Below, in pieces: positions 1 to 6,382 of a stretch of 6,382 bases of DNA. The position numbers and the translations under genes were made by a program. A model generated the notes under the pieces. The model searched no databases. It was not told the DNA's origin and saw nothing but the letters and a program-made list of their open reading frames with translations. The number at the start of each line of letters is the position of its first letter. Position 1 is the first letter of the stretch. The DNA lies in contig JAUNPT010000103.1 of NCBI GenBank assembly GCA_030536565.1, forward strand, positions 1-6,382. The letters run 5' to 3'. Origin of the DNA: Eubacteriales bacterium. Its GTDB lineage: Bacteria > Bacillota > Clostridia > Lachnospirales > Lachnospiraceae.

Positions 1-1990
1 CAGAACACTTCGGGCATTTCTTTTTAGATGGTTTCTGCCATGTCATAAACTCACATTCAGGATTATTCTCACAGCCATAATATTTTCTGCCCTTCTTCGT
101 CTTCCTTAACACAACCTCTTTACCACATAGAGGACATGATACACCAATTTTTTCAAGATATGGTTTAGTATTTCTGCATTCTGGAAAACCAGGGCAGCCT
201 AAAAATTTTCCATGAGGGCCATATTTTATAACCATATTACGTCCGCATTTTTCACAGACAACATCAGTTTCCTCATCAGCAATTTCTACATTTTCAAGAT
301 TTTTTTCTGCTTCTTTAATTGCTTCATCCAAATCCGGATAAAAATTCCTGATAATCTCCTTCCATTTTACCGTTCCTTCTTCTACACCATCAAGCAAAGA
401 TTCCATGTTAGCAGTAAAATTCACATCTACAATTGTAGGGAAAGCATCTGTCATCATTTTATTAACTGCCTCCCCCAATTCTGAAACATAAAGGTTTTTA
501 TTTTCTTTGACAATATAGCGTCTCGCAATAATCGTAGAAATTGTAGGTGCATACGTACTTGGACGTCCAATACCAAGCTCCTCCAGCGTCTTTACAAGCG
601 AAGCCTCTGTATAGTGGGCTGGCGGCTGCGTGAAATGCTGTGTTCCAGCCGCCTCCTCCATATTAAGAACCGACTTTTCATCAACTCCCTTTACCAGTGA
701 ATTTGCTTCTTCTTTATCCTCATCACTTTTATATACAGACATAAATCCATCAAAGACAACCTTTGACGCTGCCACTGTAAATCTGTATTCTCCCGCTGAA
801 ATCTTTACGGAAGTTGTCTCATATAACGCTGAAGCCATCTGGCTTGCAGTAAATCTTTTCCATATAAGCTGATATAATCTAAACTGGTCGCGTGAGAGTG
901 AATCTTTTACCATAACTGGCGATAATGAAATATCTGTCGGTCTTATTGCCTCATGTGCATCCTGTATTTTCTTATCTTCCTTTTTACCGGAATGATTTTC
1001 TGACAAATATTTATCGCCATAATTTTCAGCAATGTACTCCGCCGCTGACACTTGTGCCTCATCAGCTACACGTGTAGAATCAGTACGCAGGTAAGTAATT
1101 ATACCTATTGTGCCACGTCCTGCTATGTCCACACCCTCATATAACTGCTGTGCTATCCTCATTGTTTTTTGAGTCGCAAAATTTAAAGTTTTTGATGCTT
1201 CCTGCTGCAATGTACTTGTTGTAAATGGAAGCGGCGACTTTTTTGTCTTTTCACTTTTTTTCACACTTTCGACTTCTGGTTTTGATTTTTTTACAGCCTT
1301 AAGGATTTCCTCCATTTGTTCTTTTGTTTTTATTTCAATCCTGCCATTTTTATCACCATAAAACTTAGCCTTCAATGGCTTTTTTTCTCCCTTTACATTA
1401 AATACAGCTTCTATTGTCCAATATTCTTCAGGAATAAATGCATTTATCTCATCTTCCCTGTCACAGATTATCCTTAGTGCTACTGACTGTACTCTTCCTG
1501 CACTTAATCCCCTCTTTATCTTTGCCCATAAAATAGGACTCAGGCTATAGCCCACAATCCTGTCAAGCACCCTTCTTGACTGCTGTGCGTCAACAAGATT
1601 CATATCTATTTTTCTTGCATCTTTTAGTGATGCTTTTACTGCATTTTTTGTAATCTCATTAAATGTGATTCTGTAGATATCCTTATCCTCCAGCTTCAAC
1701 GCCTTCGCAAGATGCCACGAAATAGCCTCTCCCTCGCGGTCAGGATCGGTTGCAAGATATACTTTATCAGCTTTTTTAACTTCTTTTCTTAAAGCAGCTA
1801 AAAGCTCACCTTTTCCACGGATTGTTATATATTTAGGCTCATAATCATGTTCCAGATCAATTCCCATCTGGCTCTTAGGCAAATCTCTTACATGTCCCTG
1901 AGACGCCATAACTTCATAATTTGCTCCAAGAAATTTTTTAATTGTCTTAACCTTAGCAGGTGACTCTACTATTACCAAATATTTTGCCAT
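1..1990 (-). CDS. topA: DNA topoisomerase I (type IA), C-terminus cut by window edge
   Basis: This gene encodes the type IA topoisomerase that relaxes negative supercoils by single-strand passage. I read 663 uninterrupted codons from the ATG at 1990 to the left edge, with no stop reached. Seen in the protein: an N-terminal Toprim domain opening MAKYLVIVESPAK with the catalytic Glu9, and the acidic motif ATDPDREGEAISWH (Asp82, Asp84, Glu86). Further on are the SAGRVQSVALRI segment and the active-site region IGIITYLRTDST with nucleophile Tyr300. The conserved DAHEAIRPT and GIGRPSTYAPTI motifs follow. The tail carries two complete four-cysteine zinc ribbons (Cys579/582/599/605 and Cys619/622/640/646) and the start of a third (Cys659, Cys662), so probably only about 25-35 residues are missing. 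The start is supported by GGAAGGA at 2001-2007, ten bases upstream. It lies 22 bp after dprA and is probably co-transcribed with it. No frameshift or missing catalytic residue was seen. Confidence 0.97.
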   Translation of the reverse strand, partial: MAKYLVIVESPAKVKTIKKFLGANYEVMASQGHVRDLPKSQMGIDLEHDYEPKYITIRGKGELLAALRKEVKKADKVYLATDPDREGEAISWHLAKALKLEDKDIYRITFNEITKNAVKASLKDARKIDMNLVDAQQSRRVLDRIVGYSLSPILWAKIKRGLSAGRVQSVALRIICDREDEINAFIPEEYWTIEAVFNVKGEKKPLKAKFYGDKNGRIEIKTKEQMEEILKAVKKSKPEVESVKKSEKTKKSPLPFTTSTLQQEASKTLNFATQKTMRIAQQLYEGVDIAGRGTIGIITYLRTDSTRVADEAQVSAAEYIAENYGDKYLSENHSGKKEDKKIQDAHEAIRPTDISLSPVMVKDSLSRDQFRLYQLIWKRFTASQMASALYETTSVKISAGEYRFTVAASKVVFDGFMSVYKSDEDKEEANSLVKGVDEKSVLNMEEAAGTQHFTQPPAHYTEASLVKTLEELGIGRPSTYAPTISTIIARRYIVKENKNLYVSELGEAVNKMMTDAFPTIVDVNFTANMESLLDGVEEGTVKWKEIIRNFYPDLDEAIKEAEKNLENVEIADEETDVVCEKCGRNMVIKYGPHGKFLGCPGFPECRNTKPYLEKIGVSCPLCGKEVVLRKTKKGRKYYGCENNPECEFMTWQKPSKKKCPKCS

Positions 1991-2012
1991 TAATAATTTT
2001 TCCTTCCATCTT

Positions 2013-3161
2013 CTAAAGATGTACCCGAATATAGTTCCCCTTTGACACTTCCCTTACAAGCCCCTCCAGCTCAAGCTCCACAATTGCTTTGCTTACTTCC
2101 TGTATCGTCATTTGTGTTTCTTCTATAATAGTGTTAATACTTTTCGGATACAAATCCAGACAACTATACAACATATTTTTCCCCCTTGCAAGTCCTGTTT
2201 CATTAAACTCTATTGTTTCATTTTTATTTTCTTTGATTTTTACTTTATTATCCGTATTTTCATATTTTTTTATATCGTCATATAATCCAGATATTTTTTT
2301 ATTTAAAAGTATATCTTTCCAATCAAGAATCATTGAAGCTCCCATCTGAACCAGCCTATTACAGCCTTCACTTAATGGGTCGGTAATTCTTCCAGGAACT
2401 GCCATCACGTCCTTATTCTGTTCTAAGGCCTGATCCACTGTTATAAGTGAACCGCTTCTCTTTCGTGCCTCAACAACAACCACAACATCAGACAATGCAC
2501 TTATAAGTCTGTTCCTCATAGGGAACTGTCCCTTTAAAGGAAGTGTTCCGGGAGGATACTCTGACATAACGCAGCCAGTTTCAATAATATCCTTATACAG
2601 TCCAATATTATCTCTTGGATAACATATATCCACTCCGCAGCCCAAAACCGCAAGCGTATATCCATTGTGCTGCAATGCTCCTCTATGCCCTGCGGTATCA
2701 ATTCCCAACGCCATTCCACTTACTATCTGAATACCAATGCTGCTGAATCTGCCCGCATACTGGTATGCTATCGTTCTCCCATACTCACTGCAGCCTCTCG
2801 CCCCTATTATGGAAACCGCCGGTTTTGTTGAATCAATAATTTTCCCTTTATAATACAATCCATATGGTTTATCATAAATTTCATAAAATTGTCTGGGGTA
2901 GTCATCTTTCCCCGGGTATGTAAAATGTATATTTTTATCTGAAAGCCTGCAGAAATCCTCATAAGCCCTGCCTTCCTTTGCAGATTTAACTATTGCCGCA
3001 GCGTTATCTGCACTTATTCCATTGACCTTTTCAAGCATGTTCTTTTTTGCACTATATATTTCTTCAGGATTTGAAAAAGTATTTAACAATGCTTTAATTT
3101 TCCTGTTTCCAATACCAGATATATTACACAGCCAGTACCAGTAAAATCCTTCATCACTCAT
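2013..3161 (-). CDS. dprA: DNA-processing protein DprA (Smf)
   Basis: The product has 382 residues, in the usual range for the family. DprA binds incoming single-stranded DNA in the cytoplasm, shields it from nucleases and loads RecA during natural transformation; it is also kept in many species not known to be competent. Seen: N-terminal helix-hairpin-helix motifs (around residues 16-26 and 47-60), the lead-in YPRQFYEIYDKPYGLYYKG (88-106), then the Rossmann-like core. Core motifs are SIIGARGCSEYGR (117-129), SGMALGIDTAGHRGAL (148-163), AVLGCGVDICYPRDN (171-185), FPMRNRLIS (213-221) and SGSLITVDQALEQ (236-248). A Lys/Glu/Asn-rich linker (about 286-323) leads to a C-terminal winged-helix domain (about 325-382). 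The start codon overlaps the yifB stop as ATGA, and AGGAGG lies 11 bases upstream inside yifB, which indicates translational coupling. Stop is TAG. Confidence 0.97.
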   Translation of the reverse strand: MSDEGFYWYWLCNISGIGNRKIKALLNTFSNPEEIYSAKKNMLEKVNGISADNAAAIVKSAKEGRAYEDFCRLSDKNIHFTYPGKDDYPRQFYEIYDKPYGLYYKGKIIDSTKPAVSIIGARGCSEYGRTIAYQYAGRFSSIGIQIVSGMALGIDTAGHRGALQHNGYTLAVLGCGVDICYPRDNIGLYKDIIETGCVMSEYPPGTLPLKGQFPMRNRLISALSDVVVVVEARKRSGSLITVDQALEQNKDVMAVPGRITDPLSEGCNRLVQMGASMILDWKDILLNKKISGLYDDIKKYENTDNKVKIKENKNETIEFNETGLARGKNMLYSCLDLYPKSINTIIEETQMTIQEVSKAIVELELEGLVREVSKGNYIRVHL

Positions 3162-4714
3162 TCTATCTGCAGCCTCCTGTATCCAACAGCCTCTGCCACA
3201 TGTTCATATGTTATTTCTTTGCTTTCTTCTATATCTGCAATAGTTCTTGCTGTTTTTAAGATTTTATAATAGCCTCTGGCAGTCAGCTGCATTTTTTCAT
3301 AACCTTCCTTTAAAATTTTTTCTCCTTTTTCGTCTAATACACAATATTTTTCAATATCTTTATGTGTCATTTCTGAATTAAATTTTATGTTTCTTCCTTT
3401 AAAACGAATCTCCTGAACAGCTCTTGCCTTCTCAACACATTTTCTCATACTCTCTGAGGTTATCTTCTGTACTTCCGTTTTATTAGGATTATTTTCTTTA
3501 ATATCAATATACCTTACCGTTTCAGTATATACACACAAATCAAACCTATCCCACATTGGCCTGCTGATTTTTCCCATATATCTTCTTATATCATGCTCTG
3601 AGCAGCGGCATCGATGCCTGTCAGGATAATATCCACATTTACATGGATTTATAGCAGCTGCCAGCATAAAATCTGCCGGATATGTATATGCAGTATTTAA
3701 TCTAACAATAGTGATTTTTTTATCTTCAAGTGTTTGTCTTAAGGACTCCAGAATACAGCTGTTAAACTCTGTCAGTTCATCGAGAAAAAGCACTCCTTTT
3801 CCCGCGAGCGTAACCTCACCAGGCTTAGGGATTCTTCCACCGCCTAACAAGGCAGCCGCTGTTATCCCATGATGTGGGCTCCTAAATGGCCTTTTTTTAA
3901 TCAAACCCGTATCTTTATCCAAAATTCCAGCTACACTATATATCTTTGTAACCTGAAGGCTCTCATCATAGGAAAGCTCAGGCATTATAGTTGGAATTCT
4001 TTTTGCCATCATCGTCTTACCACTTCCAGGTGTTCCCACATAAATAATATTATGCATTCCCGCAACTGCAATCATAGTCGCCCTCTTTGCCATATATTGT
4101 CCACGAATATCACTATAATCTTGTGTATATTCTGTTTTTTTATTTTTTTCCATATAATATGTATCCTGCATACTGTCACCATGCAGCTGCTCTTTTATTA
4201 TAATATTCCCATTAAGATAATCTATTACCTGAGACAGATTTTTAACCGCAAGTATTTTACCTCCCTCTACGATTGCAGCTTCCTTTCTGTTATCATAAGG
4301 AACTATACACTTAAACGCCCCTCTTTTTACACCTTCATATACGCAGGGCAGTATCCCTTTAACCCCATGTATGCTTCCATCAAGGCTTAGTTCTCCCAAT
4401 ATAAGCACATTTTTCAAAGCTTTCTCATTAACATATTCGTTTGCCGCCAATATTGCAAGCGCTATAGGTAAATCAAATCCTGTACCATCTTTTCTTATAT
4501 CCGCTGGAGAAATATTTATAACTATTCTTTGAGGTTTTAATTCAATTCCGGAATTTTTTATAGCAACACGCACACGCTCTTTGGCTTCCCGTACCTCTAT
4601 TCCAAGGAAACCGCTCATTTCAAAAACAGGCAGCCCACTGCCTACATCTGCTTCTACATTTACAAGAGTAGCTTCAAGCCCGCAAACAGATGCACTTAAT
4701 ACATTACTGTACAT
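3158..4714 (-). CDS. comM: YifB/ComM family Mg-chelatase-like AAA+ ATPase
   Basis: The product has 518 residues, normal for the family (also called yifB). In transformable bacteria ComM is a hexameric helicase that drives branch migration at the D-loop formed by incoming DNA; in Clostridia the role is mostly untested. Seen: an N-terminal ChlI-type domain with VEADVGSGLPVFEMSGF (20-36) and NISPADIRKDGTGFDLPIAL (67-86). An AAA+ core follows with Walker A GTPGSGKT (227-234), PFRSPHH (276-282), Walker B GVLFLDEL (307-314), a four-cysteine cluster after NP (Cys358, 360, 369, 371) and the arginine-containing ISRPMWDRFD (383-392). The C-terminal lid has LTARGYYKILKTARTIAD (477-494). Walker A usually reads GPPGSGKT and the arginine motif ISGPLLDRID, so both are slightly variant here. 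The start is fixed by AAAGGAG nine bases upstream (4724-4730). It is the first gene of the yifB-dprA-topA operon. Confidence 0.95.
   Translation of the reverse strand: MYSNVLSASVCGLEATLVNVEADVGSGLPVFEMSGFLGIEVREAKERVRVAIKNSGIELKPQRIVINISPADIRKDGTGFDLPIALAILAANEYVNEKALKNVLILGELSLDGSIHGVKGILPCVYEGVKRGAFKCIVPYDNRKEAAIVEGGKILAVKNLSQVIDYLNGNIIIKEQLHGDSMQDTYYMEKNKKTEYTQDYSDIRGQYMAKRATMIAVAGMHNIIYVGTPGSGKTMMAKRIPTIMPELSYDESLQVTKIYSVAGILDKDTGLIKKRPFRSPHHGITAAALLGGGRIPKPGEVTLAGKGVLFLDELTEFNSCILESLRQTLEDKKITIVRLNTAYTYPADFMLAAAINPCKCGYYPDRHRCRCSEHDIRRYMGKISRPMWDRFDLCVYTETVRYIDIKENNPNKTEVQKITSESMRKCVEKARAVQEIRFKGRNIKFNSEMTHKDIEKYCVLDEKGEKILKEGYEKMQLTARGYYKILKTARTIADIEESKEITYEHVAEAVGYRRLQIE
3173..3178 (-). 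promoter_or_regulatory. Shine-Dalgarno of dprA, inside yifB
   Basis: AGGAGG on the minus strand, 11 bases before the dprA ATG and within the last codons of yifB. It fixes the dprA start at the ATGA overlap and suggests that ribosomes finishing yifB can reinitiate on dprA. Confidence 0.85.
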
Positions 4715-4763
4715 AAATCCTATCTCCTTTATTTTTATTGTGGTTCTTGTAGCAAAAGGCGCT

Positions 4764-4792
4764 CTTATATTTTATATTGGCACATTGCACAA
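4764..4792 (-). promoter_or_regulatory. Candidate promoter of yifB (proximal)
   Basis: On the minus strand, TTGTGC (4792-4787), a 17-base spacer and TATAAG (4769-4764) resemble a sigma-A promoter: three of six bases match at -35 and five of six at -10. Transcription would begin roughly 40-45 bases before the yifB ATG. The region is AT-rich, so a chance match is possible. Confidence 0.35.
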
Positions 4793-4806
4793 ATGCACCA
4801 GCCTTA

Positions 4807-4824
4807 ATTATAAAAGGTCCTTTT
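4807..4824 (-). promoter_or_regulatory. Candidate distal -10 box with a palindrome
   Basis: An exact TATAAT on the minus strand (4812-4807) abuts a 13-base palindrome, AAAAGG-T-CCTTTT (4812-4824), which would sit in the -10/-35 spacer. No good -35 is found 16-18 bases upstream (it reads like TTCGGG or GTTCGG). It could be an operator-controlled yifB promoter with a leader of about 80 bases, or an AT-rich coincidence. Confidence 0.3.
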
Positions 4825-4883
4825 GATACCCGAACCCTATTGTAATACATTTGAATTTAATGCCCGAACGGGCTTAAGATTTA

Positions 4884-4909
4884 CAGAGATACCATTTCCA
4901 GTATCTCTG
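4884..4909 (-). terminator. Perfect 9-bp hairpin after the gene remnant (weak terminator)
   Basis: CAGAGATAC (4884-4892) and GTATCTCTG (4901-4909) are exact reverse complements with an 8-base loop. The hairpin starts about 19 bases after the TAA of the remnant, where an intrinsic terminator would be expected. On the minus strand it is followed only by TAAATCTT, not a real T-tract, and the stem has four G-C pairs of nine. The stem-loop is clear; terminator function is uncertain. Confidence 0.45.
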
Positions 4910-4927
4910 ACATATTTTTAGAAACGT

Positions 4928-5123
4928 TTAAAGAATCTTTTCTTTTAATTTATAAACATCTTTTTCAAGTTTATCTATCAAATTGCTATGATTTTCTGCT
5001 AAAATCCTAATATTCCTGTCAAGTTCATTCTCCATCTTTCATTCAATATTAGTAAGTCTTTCATTTGTTTTTTACATCTGTAAGCATAGACAAAATCAAC
5101 TCAAGTTCATTATCTTCTATCAT
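4928..5123 (-). pseudogene. Remnant of a small coiled-coil protein gene (frameshift plus stop)
   Basis: An ATG at 5123-5121, nine bases after a perfect AGGAGG, opens a frame reading MIEDNELELILSMLTDVKNK and then stops. Removing one A from the A6 run (T6 on the plus strand, 5068-5073) continues it as TNERLTNIE, then a TGA at 5041-5039, then KMENELDRNIRILAENHS, then NLIDKLEKDVYKLKEKIL and TAA at 4930-4928. The 196-bp length (3 x 65 + 1) agrees with one extra base. The repaired product would be about 64 residues, charged and helical. From memory, TNERLTNIE, NIRILAENHSNLIDKL and a KLE...LK tail resemble small uncharacterised coiled-coil proteins of Clostridia, which usually have about 25 more residues between the last two parts; an internal deletion is therefore also likely. 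Alternatives are an intact 20-residue peptide (5123-5061) and a 35-residue ORF from the ATG at 5035, which has no visible ribosome binding site. Function unknown. Confidence 0.72.
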
Positions 5124-5132
5124 ACTGTCCGT

Positions 5133-5138
5133 CCTCCT
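5133..5138 (-). promoter_or_regulatory. Perfect Shine-Dalgarno of the decayed gene
   Basis: AGGAGG on the minus strand with a nine-base spacer to the ATG at 5123. It is the strongest ribosome binding site in the window although the frame behind it is broken, which supports this having been a real gene until recently. Confidence 0.8.
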
Positions 5139-5232
5139 TTTAAGCATTACCATTTCGTATTATTTATTATATACTATAATCCAGAAAAAGTATATATCAT
5201 TTATGAAATATTTCAAAACAAAATGCTTAAAA
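5138..5232. repeat. 11-bp perfect inverted repeat bracketing the spacer
   Basis: TTTTAAGCATT (5138-5148) and AATGCTTAAAA (5222-5232) are exact reverse complements, 73 bp apart. Both arms contain TTAA. The left arm touches the Shine-Dalgarno of the remnant and the right arm overlaps the T-tract after pilT. It may be chance in AT-rich DNA, the ends of a tiny inserted element, or a long-range RNA stem. Confidence 0.55.
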
Positions 5233-5237
5233 AACGC

Positions 5238-6302
5238 CTAACGCTTATCCTCTAATATTTTTTCAACATATGTCATATCACGTGCATAATTAATAGCCTG
5301 TTCCATCGTAATAATCCCTCTTAGGCTCATATCTATAAGCACATCATCCATGCTCTCTATTCCATTTTCTTTATTACCGTGAATAACAGTACCAATCTGA
5401 TATGTCTTTAATTCTCTAATTAAGCTCTTAATCTGAGCAGCTGTATTCACAACTTCAAAAGCCGCTACTCTCCCCTTATTATCTGCTGTAGGAATAAGCT
5501 GCTGCGAAACAACTGCCTCAAGCGTCATTGCCAGTCTTGCACATATCTGCTGATGCTGGTGCGGTAAAAATGCGTCAATAATACGCTCTATTGCTGCCTC
5601 TGCCCCTATAGTATGCAGTGTAGAAAATACCAGATGTCCAGTTTCCGCTGCTGTAATAGCAGTAGCTATTGTCTCAGAATCCTGCAATTCTCCGACCATG
5701 ATAACATCCGGGTCTTCTCTAAGTGCCGCCTTTAATGCTAAGTCATAAGAATGTGTATCAATCCCTATCTCCCTCTGATTAATCATTGATTTTCTATGAG
5801 AAAAAAGATATTCAATCGGATCCTCAAGAGTAATAATATGTGCATTACGTGTATCATTAATATAATCTATAAGCGCTGCAAGCGTTGTTGATTTACCACT
5901 TCCTGTCGGCCCTGTCACAAGCACAAGTCCTCTTTTCTTACTGCATATATCAATAACAGACTGCGGTATGCCTAAATCCTCTGGTTTTGGAACTAATGTT
6001 CCCACGACACGCATGGCACATGCGACAGAGCCTCTCTGTCTAAAAACATTGACACGATATCTGCCTATATTAGGAACGGAAAAAGCAAAATCTGCTTCCC
6101 CTTTATTGTTATATATCCCTACCTGAACTTCGCTCATAATGCTAAAAACAATTTTCTCAACATCATTTGGCATAAGTTTTGGGTAATTCAAATCAGCAAG
6201 TTCACCATTTACTCTTACTCTCGGAGGAAGACCTGCTGTTAAATGTATATCTGATGCATTAACTTCTCTTGCAACAGCTAATAATTGTTCCATTGTAACC
6301 AT
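5238..6302 (-). CDS. pilT: Type IV pilus retraction ATPase PilT
   Basis: The product has 354 residues, standard length for PilT. It is a cytoplasmic hexameric ATPase at the base of type IV pili that drives pilus depolymerisation, giving twitching motility and pulling surfaces or bound DNA toward the cell. Seen: an N-terminal PAS-like domain (about 1-100) opening with ASDIHLTAGLPPRVRVNGEL, then the secretion-ATPase core. Core motifs are Walker A GPTGSGKST (131-139), Asp box IITLEDPIEY (156-165), Walker B region DPDVIMVGELQD (197-208) and His box HLVFSTLHT (223-231). The AAQIKSLIREL stretch (288-298) matches the AIRNLIRE motif that separates PilT from the extension ATPase PilB. Walker B reads GELQD where GEMRD is usual. 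Of the two nearby ATGs the first is chosen because AAAGGGTGAG lies nine bases upstream; Met4 would be too far. No other pilus gene is in view, so any pilus operon would be to the right or elsewhere. Confidence 0.96.
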   Translation of the reverse strand: MVTMEQLLAVAREVNASDIHLTAGLPPRVRVNGELADLNYPKLMPNDVEKIVFSIMSEVQVGIYNNKGEADFAFSVPNIGRYRVNVFRQRGSVACAMRVVGTLVPKPEDLGIPQSVIDICSKKRGLVLVTGPTGSGKSTTLAALIDYINDTRNAHIITLEDPIEYLFSHRKSMINQREIGIDTHSYDLALKAALREDPDVIMVGELQDSETIATAITAAETGHLVFSTLHTIGAEAAIERIIDAFLPHQHQQICARLAMTLEAVVSQQLIPTADNKGRVAAFEVVNTAAQIKSLIRELKTYQIGTVIHGNKENGIESMDDVLIDMSLRGIITMEQAINYARDMTYVEKILEDKR

Positions 6303-6310
6303 AATTAAGG

Positions 6311-6320
6311 CTCACCCTTT
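6311..6320 (-). promoter_or_regulatory. Ribosome binding site of pilT
   Basis: AAAGGGTGAG on the minus strand ends nine bases or fewer before the ATG at 6302. It supports that start over the second ATG at 6293, which would be about 18 bases away. It is a less perfect match than the AGGAGG sites of dprA and the remnant. Confidence 0.7.
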
Positions 6321-6382
6321 CGTTTATAAATTCATATCACAACAGTATTTCATATATTTTAACACAATAATCATTTTTCGTA

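Larger units (their letters stand above)
4715..4927. other. Non-coding yifB leader region with three inverted repeats
   Basis: I see no coding sequence here. Reading toward yifB it holds the 9-bp hairpin at 4884-4909, a compact GC-rich inverted repeat GCCCG-AA-CGGGC (4862-4873), the palindrome AAAAGG-T-CCTTTT (4812-4824), two candidate promoter elements and the yifB ribosome binding site. CCCGAAC occurs twice (4829-4835 and 4863-4869), once inside the GC-rich repeat. None matches a riboswitch I recognise. Confidence 0.6.
5124..5237. other. AT-rich spacer between pilT and the gene remnant
   Basis: No gene is visible. Just past the pilT stop the minus strand has a weak five-pair stem (5242-5246 with 5232-5236, one G-T pair) running into a T6 tract (5234-5229), a possible poor terminator of pilT. 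A 12-bp palindrome TGAAATATTTCA is at 5204-5215. An exact minus-strand TATAAT (5171-5166) could be the -10 of the remnant's old promoter, but I see no matching -35. Confidence 0.5.

Noticed and set aside
212..872. Plus-strand open frames at 212-484 and 630-872
   Set aside because: Both are antisense to unbroken, strongly conserved topA sequence and have no protein-like motifs.
2089..2719. Open frames at 2089-2349 (plus) and 2534-2719 (minus)
   Set aside because: Both overlap dprA in other frames, the second within its conserved Rossmann core; neither resembles a known protein.
3869..4390. A 173-codon open frame on the plus strand
   Set aside because: It lies wholly antisense to the conserved AAA+ region of yifB, shows no recognisable domain, and its long runs of Ile, Phe and Cys are typical of reverse reading of AT-rich coding DNA.
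4581..4826. Plus-strand open frame crossing the yifB start
   Set aside because: About half is antisense to the yifB N-terminus and the rest runs through the leader; there is no supporting motif.
5061..5123. Programmed +1 frameshifting at the A6 run
   Set aside because: The restored frame meets a TGA eleven codons later, so one shift would not yield a full product; decay is simpler.
4929..5237. yraN or rnhB, often found just upstream of yifB in Clostridia
   Set aside because: No frame here encodes an endonuclease-like YraN or an RNase HII; the only protein-like sequence is the coiled-coil remnant.
1..6382. CRISPR array, tRNA, rRNA, insertion sequence or defence system
   Set aside because: No regularly spaced repeats, cloverleaf, transposase or nuclease-type gene was seen; the intact genes are all recognised core functions.

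Overview
The window is AT-rich. All four intact genes lie on the minus strand, so transcription runs right to left. The translated proteins (TopA with several C-terminal zinc ribbons, DprA, a ComM/YifB-type Mg-chelatase ATPase and a PilT retraction ATPase), the strong AGGAGG-type ribosome binding sites and the base composition suggest a low-GC Firmicute of the class Clostridia, probably Lachnospiraceae or a close relative. That placement is an inference from protein style, since no rRNA or other taxonomic marker is present.

Layout in transcription order (right to left): pilT (6302-5238) is complete. A 114-bp very AT-rich spacer (5237-5124) follows and contains an 11-bp perfect inverted repeat. 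Next is a 196-bp decayed small coiled-coil gene (5123-4928), which has a perfect Shine-Dalgarno but a +1 frameshift and an in-frame stop. Then comes a 213-bp non-coding stretch (4927-4715) with three short inverted repeats and two candidate promoter elements. It leads into yifB/comM (4714-3158), dprA (3161-2013, ATGA overlap with yifB) and topA (1990-1, which runs off the left edge with about its last few dozen residues missing). yifB, dprA and topA are tightly packed (4-bp overlap, then a 22-bp gap) and are almost certainly one operon.

How the genes fit together: PilT powers type IV pilus retraction, which draws DNA to the cell in transformable bacteria. ComM/YifB is a hexameric branch-migration helicase that extends recombination of incoming DNA. 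DprA protects incoming single strands and loads RecA. TopA is the housekeeping type IA topoisomerase. Three of the four genes therefore belong to steps of natural transformation. No other competence genes are visible, and yifB-dprA-topA is a common housekeeping arrangement in Clostridia, so this is suggestive context rather than proof of competence.

I found no mobile element, CRISPR array, tRNA or rRNA, and no convincing new multi-gene system. The most noteworthy parts are in the 523 bp between pilT and yifB: the gene remnant, the TTAA-edged inverted repeat around the AT-rich spacer, and the structured yifB leader.
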